Shown here one piece after another: positions 23,408-31,966 of a DNA stretch of 64,000 nt. Location: positions 1,431,001 through 1,495,000 of the forward strand of contig NC_091972.1 of NCBI RefSeq assembly GCF_036711975.1. The letters are read 5' to 3'. The DNA comes from Onthophagus taurus. Its lineage: Eukaryota; Arthropoda; Insecta; Coleoptera; Scarabaeidae. The position numbers were made by a program, and so were the translations under genes. The notes beneath the pieces are model-generated. The model saw nothing but the letters and a program-made list of their open reading frames with translations, was not told where the DNA came from and ran no database searches. Positions within the stretch are counted from its first letter, which is position 1. Every line of letters begins with the position of its first letter.

Positions 23408-24334
23408 CCCTGCGGGCATATTATGCCAATCCTCCACCTGTCTGGATACCCCTCAACTCTCCATACCATCTTATTACCATCCATAACTTCTTCTTCATTG
23501 TCTCCGTCGCCTCAAACCATGCCTCATTCTCGACCTTATCCTCTCCTGGCGCCCTTCCCCTCTTTAGTCTCCAAAAAAGATGTATTTGTGAACATAGTTT
23601 GTAAACTGAATTGTTTTCTGGTTTATTGACTAGTATTACTCAAACTACCAAATAAGCAATCACATGAAATCAACTCTTAAATACCTTAGCAGCAAGCGAC
23701 CTCTGCTTAGCTTTGTACAGGTGTCCCAATTTCGATGTCCGCATAGGCTATCTCCGAAACTAAAAGAGATAGAAAAAAAGTAGCTTACATGTCATGATCT
23801 CGTTTTTCGAGAAAATGCTAATGCCGAAAACTCCAAACGGCTATCGTCTTTTGTTTTCGCCCTATCGGCAAAAATTGAAAATTTTGCGAAAACGATAATC
23901 GCGAATATCTCACTTATTATCAAAGATGGAGTATTATAAATAAAACATTATATGGGCAACTTTTTACGAAGAATTCAGTGGCGTAGGTAGAATTTTTTTC
24001 CCATCTTTTATTTTCGAGATTTGAGACATAACTTTATTTTTTTAAATGGAAACCATAGTTGGCTATGACCTAAAATAATTTGTTATTTTCTTCTGATAAC
24101 AAATATATATAGTTTGTGGGGTATATTTCTTATAGTTATTGAATAATTAACAAAAATTCATTTTGTTCTATGTAAAACTAATGTATGTATTTAAAAGTTA
24201 ATGTTGCTATGGTGATAACCATACATACTATGATGGAACATAATGTATCAATTTTTTTGTTCTTTCTAAAACTATTGTATGTATTTAAAACTTAATGTTG
24301 TTATGGTGATAACCATACCATGATGGAAAACATT

Positions 24335-24748
24335 GGGTACGTTCAGCAGGTGTCAACAGTTGAATTAAATCAGTCAGCTAGTTGTATGAGCTTTAATACA
24401 GCGGAACGAAATCGGCTGAACAAGCAATTGAAAATTAGCAGTTCAGCATAACCTAAAACTATGGCCAACAATAATATTTTTGAAAATATTGTGTTATTAC
24501 AAGAGATAATGGATGATGATTTTATGGCTCATTTCATTTTATACAGTTCTGTCAGTTTTCAAAATTAAAGGGGAGAAACAAAAAATATTAATCCTAACCT
24601 AGAATTTCACAACCGCTGACAAACTAAGCGCAGATTACTTACGCTGAGATATTTACTAAACTGCTGCGTAACAGCACTGACTTAGCGTGTCGTTCAGCCG
24701 CGACTGCTAATATAGCAACTCAACAGTTGACACCGGCTGAACGTGCCC
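24335..24748. mobile_element. PIF/Harbinger-like MITE
   Basis: 414 bp with inverted ends GGGTACGTTCAGCAGGTGTC and the complement of GGGCACGTTCAGCCGGTGTC. ATT flanks both sides (24332-24334 and 24749-24751), a 3-bp duplication as in PIF/Harbinger, although a 5-bp CATTG reading is also possible because the ends are G/C-symmetric. No coding frame. It splits the mariner remnant of the host element. Confidence 0.6.
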
Positions 24749-25080
24749 ATTGTTTCCAATTATTGCCAAAGTTTGTAGTAGTGTTTGAAAATTCACTAAC
24801 AACTCTGGCATTATGTGCTGGTGCTCCGTCATATTGAAAATATATCATTTGAGACTTATTTAATGGTAAATTGTGGACCAAAGGCACAATGTGCTGCCTT
24901 GATATATTGAAGTATTACCTGAGTTTAAGTTTTTATGGTTGATACTATATGCCAACATTCTATTATCTAAAACGGCACACCAAATATTGAACCCCAACCT
25001 TCTTTGAACACTCAGAGACTTCATTGGTCCAGATGACATTTTGAACAAACAGCAGATTATTTAATTTTTCTAAATATCAT
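24749..25080 (-). pseudogene. Mariner transposase remnant
   Basis: On the minus strand the words SVQRRLGFNIWCAVL and IYFQYDGAPAHNARVVSEFS match the middle of mariner-type transposases, including the second catalytic Asp in QYDGAPAHN. Frames change several times and the N- and C-terminal parts are absent or unrecognisable. It is likely the original enzyme of the element 23718-29246. Confidence 0.6.
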
Positions 25081-25706
25081 CTACAAAATTCTAACCTTAG
25101 ATTGACATCTCCGGCACGTAAATAATGAGTGAGCCCCGCTTTGTATGGTTTATACATATTTGTATTTCATATTCGGGAGCAGCGGCTTTTGGGTCAGACG
25201 TCTTGTTCAATTTCTCTGCAAGATATTGATGGATTTATCGCAGGTGAAGGCAACACATTGACTTCATCCTCTTGCAGGCCATTTTGGTATGTTTTTGCAC
25301 GTGGACCAAAAATCTATTAAATTTTCTGCTAACCGGCTGAAGGTTCTTACGTGCGGTTGTCTTCTTTCCGGATACCTTGTGAAATATAATTTCGCGGCTA
25401 ACGTCGCATTCTTATCTGATAACATATAGCATTCCATCATGTTACATTTTCATAATTTTCAAAATTCATTGTAAAATTTTATTCGGTTTTGTTATACTTT
25501 GACACCTAAGATGCTGGTGCATCGTACCAGCTCATAATGCCAGAGTTGTTATCAAATTTTTAAATACAAACTTTGGATAATTATTTGATACATTATGTTC
25601 CATTATAGTATGTATGGTTATCACCATAGCAACATTAACTTTTAAATACATACATTAGTTTTAGATAGAACAAAATGAATTTTTATTAATTATTCAATAA
25701 CTATAT

Positions 25707-28700
25707 CGTCCCCTTTCTCACGTAGTGGCGTATCTGACATGCACACAATTTTACAGGAGATGCAAAAAACTAAAACTCTATAACCATAACTTATTAAAAC
25801 ACAAGTAATAATAAAGATGAGGTTATTAAATTTGGACAACAGGATTTAGAAGGTTGCTATTAAAGATGTCTATGTCAAATGGGAAATATAACCCATAATT
25901 TATTCTTTTTTTGTTAAAAATATGCAGTTACGTCAGTACGTGACTTTGCACCAGATTCATTATATCAGATACGCCATAGACTATTTCCCTTTATGAAAAT
26001 AAATTACACAAATTTATACGAGGTTTTATTGTGAACTAATTCGGAATATGCAAAAATATTTATCTATAATAATAATTAATTATAATTAAAGATTAAAAAA
26101 TGTTCATTAGATACCTAATTAAAGTTTATTCTAAACAGAAACAAGAATTAATGAAAAACGAACTCAAAAACTCAATTATTTTTTTCATGAGGTAAATTAA
26201 AAATAAATTGTTGACATTCTGGAATGCGAACAACTGGATGGTTTCCTCTACATAACGAAACAAGATCATCAAATTTCTTTCTTGAAATATTTATTGGGTG
26301 TTTATTCAAAACAGCGACAGGGAAATCCAAAGGGTTCTTGAGTAAACGTTTGAGACGAATGCAGTCGTAAGTATTCTCAAGATGACTAGTTTTAAGAAAC
26401 AACTTATCAGGTTCAGTTTTTCGCACTTGAATCTCCTTAATATCAGTCCATTTTATGCGTTTACCAGATTCGGATATTTTCACATTTAATATTCGAATTT
26501 CTTTCGAAAGAGCTTTGAAATCCTTGAAATCTTTGTATGTCATTGGAATGACGTTATAAGGAGACTTTTTTCGTGCTAACCGAATCACTGGGTGTAACTG
26601 TGAAGGCATAAATATACTGCCAGCTGTGGCAATAGCCTTAGAGATTGCACTATGAGCAGAATCGCCTTCGTTCTGACCATGGTTAGTTTCGAAATAGCTT
26701 AGAGTAATTTCGGTCAACGCTGAAAATTTGTTAACTGCGTACATCAGCATTGCTGCAATTATAGAGTTTTTATTTTGCCCATAACACCCATCAGAGAAAA
26801 GGTTCGCTTTCACTATTTTTTGTTTTTCACTGTATTCTTCTAAAGTCTTGAAAATGCAAGTAGCGATTTCCGAAGAACCCCTTCTACTAGCTGTTTTATC
26901 CCAAGAAAAAACAATTACAGTCTTTATTTGCAATATTATAAACAGTAAAATTAAATGTCGATAAGCGGCTTTTATAAAATATGGCACTTTCTTTGGATAT
27001 GGGGACGTATATAACTTGTTGAAGGTCGAAAACAGCACATAAAATGTACGGATTTTCTTGAGCTTCAGATTTACATACTGCTTTCTTTGCACGAACGGCT
27101 GTTTTTTCTGCAGTATGAAGATTATACCTTTCTCTCAGATTCTCTTTCACACTTTCATCACCCTCGTGAAAAGTAAAACATAATGAACATTGGTCTTTTT
27201 TAGGGCTACTAAACGATAAATTTTGTTGTTTGAAGACTCTTCGATAAGTAGCATAACTAGGTACTCCATGGTTTCGTCCCTGTTTTTCTAATTCTTCCAC
27301 AAAGAAGGTGTACATTTTACTCAAACTTAAGTCTGGGTGAAGATATAATTTTGATGTCTTCGCCCTACAGAAATGTGACTCCATCCGTGGAAATTTGTCT
27401 ATTTGCTGTTTAATCTCAATTAGCATTTTAGATTCTTTTATTTTATGTTCACGTTGTCTTTGCCTTCCTCCTCGTTTTTCGTTTTCTAAAACACCAGTGT
27501 CGGTTACTTTATTCAGGGCTGTTCTTTCACATTCTTTCAGATATGCCTAGGGTACTTAAGAACATTTTTTTGCAGACAACGTGAGGCTTCTTATCCATAC
27601 TCAGTGCGTATTTCAAGGTATATTTTCTACGTGATTCATTTTTCGTTGTTGTTCGAAACTTATTTGAGACCTTAATATGTCTTATTAGAAATTCACGCTG
27701 TAGGTGAAGGTTACCAAGTGCAAAAAAATCAGTGAATATGCATTTTCTCTGTTCTTCACTAATTTCGCAACACTCCTTACCCTTTGCTTTACATACTACA
27801 CTGTCACACCGTGTTTTCATGGTTCTAGCAGGAACTATTTTCTTTGTAGTAGAGCTGATGTACTCCTTACCTGAGAAAGAAATTTAAGAAGGTACTAGTG
27901 ATATACCGGTAATATTGTTTTTCAAGATATACCTAAATTCCTCTGTTTTTTAGCAAATTTTTGCGCATTACTTCGTTGAGTTCGAGGTGAAACCTCTTCT
28001 CTATCCTCTCCTTCAACTACAAATTCCTCTTGGATACATTTTTGCTCTTTGCCATGCTCACAAGAATCTCTCTCCTCAATAAAATGACGGAAACACAAAA
28101 GAACTTCGCATCGATGGCATGCCGCAAAAACTTCTCCTGTGCATTTGTGAGCTTCACAGATTCCAAATGGAGGGTCATCATCAGAATCATATATAGGAAA
28201 TTCACTGATATCATCGCAGCTGTCGATTGGGTTAGTCCTTTCGGTCTCTTTTAAATTTATTGTATTTTGTGTTTGCTTTAGATTAGCTAGTGGTACATCA
28301 TCTTCTGAATCAAAACTATGTGAATCCTCAGAGACCGTCTGAATGTCCAGAACTTTCCCGTAATACCACTTTTTAACGTAACACATCTTCACCGAACATC
28401 CCACTGTTAAATTTTTACAGTTTACGGTTTGTAATTCATTAGCAGCAAACATTTTTACTATTGTCTCGCCACTGTACAAGTACATCCATTTTTTAATTTT
28501 ATTATCAAAAAACACAGAGCACAATATGAGCGCAAATTACACCGTGAACACAATTGAACACAATATCAACAATCGTATGACAGATACGCCATATTTATGC
28601 TGTTGGCCAATTAAGCATGCTAGATTCACACATACCGTCGTAACTGACATAGGTCAGTACGTGAGAAAAAATTAAAAAATATTAACACATACGACAGTAC

Positions 28701-28844
28701 AAGATTAACGAATTCCTAGTATTGTGTTGGGAATTCAGATACGCCACTACGTGAGATGGTGTGGACGCTTTAAACTTACTTACTGCCGGTATATCTCATT
28801 TTTTCATTTTTTGCTAGATACGTCACTACGTGAGAAAGGGAACG
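25707..28844 (-). mobile_element. Sola-like DNA transposon with ATAT duplication
   Basis: 3138 bp with inverted ends that share CCCTTTCTCACGTAGTG and are flanked by ATAT on both sides (25703-25706, 28845-28848). Comparison with the opposite arm of the host palindrome shows an empty site with a single such copy, which supports the boundaries. A 4-bp duplication fits the Sola superfamily. The motif GATACGCC(A/T)...ACGTGAGA recurs several times near the right end (28580, 28736, 28815). It carries one minus-strand gene. Confidence 0.65.
26172..28524 (-). pseudogene. Transposase-like protein of the Sola-like element, two frame changes
   Basis: Pieces in order on the minus strand: an acidic/Cys-His-rich N-terminal part (28524-27950; CEAHKCTGEVFAACHRCEVL...CFRHF), a 62-bp intron with GT/AG ends (27951-27890 approx.), KTRCDSVVCKAKGKECC... 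to CKKMFLSTLGIS, then YATYRRVFKQQNLSFSSPKK, CSLCFTFHEGD, SWDKTASRRGSSEIATC and LFSDGCYGQNKN...FETNHGQNEGD..HSAI, stop at 26172. This is a widespread insect transposon protein family; the D/E residues in the last blocks are likely catalytic. Near 27535 a 10-bp tandem duplication shifts the frame; near 26910 a T run has one extra base. No ATG opens the first piece, so the start is uncertain. Confidence 0.65.
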
Positions 28845-29418
28845 ATATGAAATATACCCTACAAACTATATATATTTGTTATCAGAAGAAAATAACAAAT
28901 TATTTTAGATCATAGCCAACTATGGTTTCCATTTAAAAAAATAAAGTGACGTCTAAAATCTCGAAAATAAAAGATGGGAAAAAAATTCTACCTACGCCAC
29001 TGAATTCTTCGTAAAAAGTTGCCCATATAATGTTTTATTTATAATACTCCCTCTTTGATAATAAGTTAGATATTCGCGATTGTCGTTTTCGCAAAATTTT
29101 TTGATTTTGCCGATAGGGCGAAAACAAAAGACGATAGCTGTTCGGAGTTTTCGGCATTAGCATTTTCTCGAAAAACGAGCTACTTTTTTTCTATCTCTTT
29201 TAGTTTCGGAGATAGCCTATGTGGACATCGAAATTGGGACACCCTGTACAGAAGGTGTTTGTTGTATAATGTGAGCATACACGAATTATTGTACTAGCTA
29301 ATAAAGCCCAGGAAAGAGTGGTCTTAAATACCAAATAGTGATCTTAGATAATTTAAAGTACCAGAATTATACACCTTTTTGGGAGTAATAAAATATAAGT
29401 AATTTTTTGAAACTTTAG

Positions 29419-31389
29419 GCTCAGTATTCATATACTGTTGTGGAAAGTTTAATGGCTCATCTGGATGAAAACTCGAAATCAAGTCCGAAAATACGAACGA
29501 GTATCGTCGATGTTCTTTCAAAAATAATAGCAATAGCGGCAGGGGAAAGTGTTGGTCCTAGCGTCCTGGAAATCATCAATTCTTTACTCAGCCACTTAAA
29601 AGATTCCGTTAAAAACCCGATAAGTCAAGCTGAAGAAAAAATGTATCAAGAGGCTTTAATAAACGCGCTGGGTGAATTCGCTAATCATCTACCAGATTAT
29701 CAAAAAATTGAAATTATGATGTTTATAATGAATAAGATTCCGTTCCCGTTGGTTGAAAATCGATCTCCGGCGGATAACTTATTACAGAGCATTTTATTGA
29801 AAAGTTTATTAAAAGTTGGGACGAAATATCAAACGATTCAATTGAATAATACTTTTCCGGTTTCGTTTTTGGAACCTTTGTTGAGAATGTCTTTGGCTCC
29901 GGATCCTGAGATGAGATTGTTGGTACAAAAAATTCTTCATACTTTAATTGATCGACATAGTAATTTGGAAAAATTAACTAAACCAATGTAAGTTTTTTAT
30001 TTTTTTGTAGTCTTTTTAAGTATTTTTAATTAATTAAATCATTTCAGTGTAAACGTTGAAAAAATACAATTAACTATCGAAAAAACTTCAAGACCTGATC
30101 TTATTTTTATTAATAAACACGGTCCTGTTATTTATGACGCCCTTTATACAAGTTTACAAATGGATTCGAATGGGGTTGAAAATATTGAAGCGGTGTATAC
30201 GACTTTAGCTCTGTTATATGTTGAATTATCAAGTACAGAAACGGCTATTGACATATTACAGCTGATTCTTGGGTATGTTGCAACATTTCTATTAATTATT
30301 CTAATTAATCTAAATATTTTTTTAGGATCCAAAGTCTCGCATTAAACAGTACAGTTTTAACGAACGATCTAAAACATAATCTACATTCAATCGTGATCAG
30401 TTTGTTAGCATTGGTTGCAGATGAATTAGCAATAAAAGAGTTAAAAGATTACTCAAAAAAATTAGTAGCGGCTCGAAAACAGGATGCACCTCATTTACTT
30501 CCAGATTTATTAGAACGTTACCCAGCCAATTGCGAATTAGCGAATAAACTTCCACACTTACTAATTGACCAAATGGCAATATGCGAATATTTAAAAGCGG
30601 GCGGTTTAGATCCAACCCGATTGGCACAAACGTCACCATATGGTGCTGGGGCACCGGGTACGTCTTCGGGAATGCAAAGACATAGTTGGGTTGAATTAAG
30701 TGCTAGAAATAGCGTTGCGGAATTGGGTAATGTTGAGATTGATAGTGCGAATAGTTCACCTGGAGTTCAAAAGGTTAATTGTTTTTTTAATACTAAAATA
30801 TATCCTAAAAATCCTTCCTCCAAATATAGATGAGAGAAAAACTTTCAAGTTTATGTGATTCCCGAACAAAACCTTGTGATGAATGTGTTTGTTACTTAGC
30901 GAATATGTCCGATTTTTGTTCGTCTCCTTTTAAACCTGAACCAAATGACAATTCCCCCACAAAATGTATTACTTGTGTAAGAATTCAAAACTACTACAAA
31001 ATATTAAAAGAAAATAGTGAATTTTTTTATGTATATATAGAAATTGCCAGAAGAAGCGTTAACTTTTGAAAGTATGAAAAAAGTGTTAACAGAACAAACG
31101 GATTCTAAAAAAGAACAGGAAGCAGAACGGCGAGAACAGATAAGTCATACATTTAGGACAGCACCTTTTTCAGAATTGGTTCGAAAAACACAACCAAAAG
31201 TAATTATTATTGCTGATTTAATTTAATATTTAAATTTATATTGATTTCTTTCAGCATGATGCTCTTCAAAGTAAATTAAATGAAATTTTTAAATCGTTAT
31301 CAGTAAACGAAGGTCATAGGAGTCCAACAGATAGAAAGAATAATGTTCCGGTTTATGAACAAAACTTTCCCGAACTGTTTGTGCATTAA
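29419..31389 (+). CDS. EFR3: EFR3 homologue, exons 7-12
   Basis: Exons 29419-29987, 30048-30272, 30326-30773, 30830-30976, 31041-31199 and 31255-31389 (stop TAA), continuing from exon 6 at 15311. Family landmarks: AQYSYTVVESLMAHLD at the junction, SVGPSVLEIINSLLSHLK, LPDYQKIEIMMFIMNKIPFP, LPEEALTFESMKKVL and the C-terminal NFPELFVH. The protein is a rod of helical repeats, as expected for EFR3, with a C-terminal region that contacts TTC7. Exon 10 (30830-30976, 49 codons) is Cys-rich, in phase 0 on both sides, and can be skipped without frame change, so it is probably a cassette exon; without it the protein is 820 residues. No broken site is seen, so the gene appears functional despite its transposon-filled intron. 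Confidence 0.95.
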
Positions 31390-31814
31390 AAATAAAAAGC
31401 AATAATTAATTAACTAAATTTAATTAATAATTGATATAATACGTAATACTAACAAAATTGAAAAAGCGCCGTTGCGCCGCTTGAAACCTCTTTAAATAAT
31501 ACTGTTTAAAGTATACCATTTAAAAGAGATTTGTTATTTTGTTGTTTTGGGTAGAACGTATGTAACATAAAATACAATAGTTTTATGTTATTTTACTCTT
31601 CCTCTCTATTTAAATTTTTCTTTTATATTTTTTATGGAATAATTAGGTATCTTGTTATATATTTATCTATTTTGTGATTGGAAATAAATCTATGTGATAT
31701 AAAATAAACTGTATTTTATTATAAATTAAAAAAAAAACAGAAATAAGCCATGGGGAAGTGGGCGGAACACACGTTGCCTAAATTTTGTTTACAAATATCA
31801 ATCAGCTCCGAAAA
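31390..31814 (+). terminator. EFR3 3' UTR and polyadenylation signals
   Basis: AATAAA occurs at 31391, 31683 and 31703. The last two, about 300 bases after the stop and followed by a T/A-rich stretch, are the best candidates. No gene follows until the minisatellite at 31815. Confidence 0.5.
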
Positions 31815-31966
31815 GAATGTTGGTAAAGTTAGTTTTCTTTTGAAATATCAATTATACGGTGAAGGAATGTTAAGTAAGGTCAGCTTTCTTTTGAAATGTC
31901 AATTGTATCGTGAAGGAATGTCAGGTAAGATTAGTTTTGTTTTGAAATGTCAATTATCCCCCGAAA

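Larger units (their letters stand above)
21030..23560 (-). pseudogene. LINE reverse-transcriptase remnant, split by insertions
   Basis: Minus-strand pieces read in order: ENEAWFEATETMKKKLW (near 23500), VVDNYRGITLLDTTFK and RDGQTGFRKGRDNIYTL (23060-22920), KGGKLHALFIDLKAVFDKVD (near 21450), then LRQACPLNPTLFAMYTTDLE (near 21240) and further palm/thumb sequence. These are conserved blocks of non-LTR reverse transcriptase, including the catalytic F.DLK.AFD box. The element is cut by three palindromic insertions (21518-22161, 22164-22914, 23086-23407) and has several stops and frame changes. The YADD box is not intact where expected. Clade not assigned. It lies in EFR3 intron 6 in antisense orientation. 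Confidence 0.75.
23718..29246. mobile_element. Long-TIR mariner-like element with nested insertions
   Basis: Ends CAGGTGTCCCAATTTCGATG (23718) and its near-complement ending ACCCTG (29246), between TA dinucleotides at 23716-23717 and 29247-29248. Arms of at least 400 bp pair on both sides. A second inverted pair (about 24110-24260 with 25570-25710) continues the palindrome. The left arm contains an internal direct duplication of about 85 bp (around 24165 and 24265). Inside are a mariner transposase remnant, a Harbinger-like MITE (24335-24748) and a Sola-like transposon (25707-28844). Confidence 0.8.
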
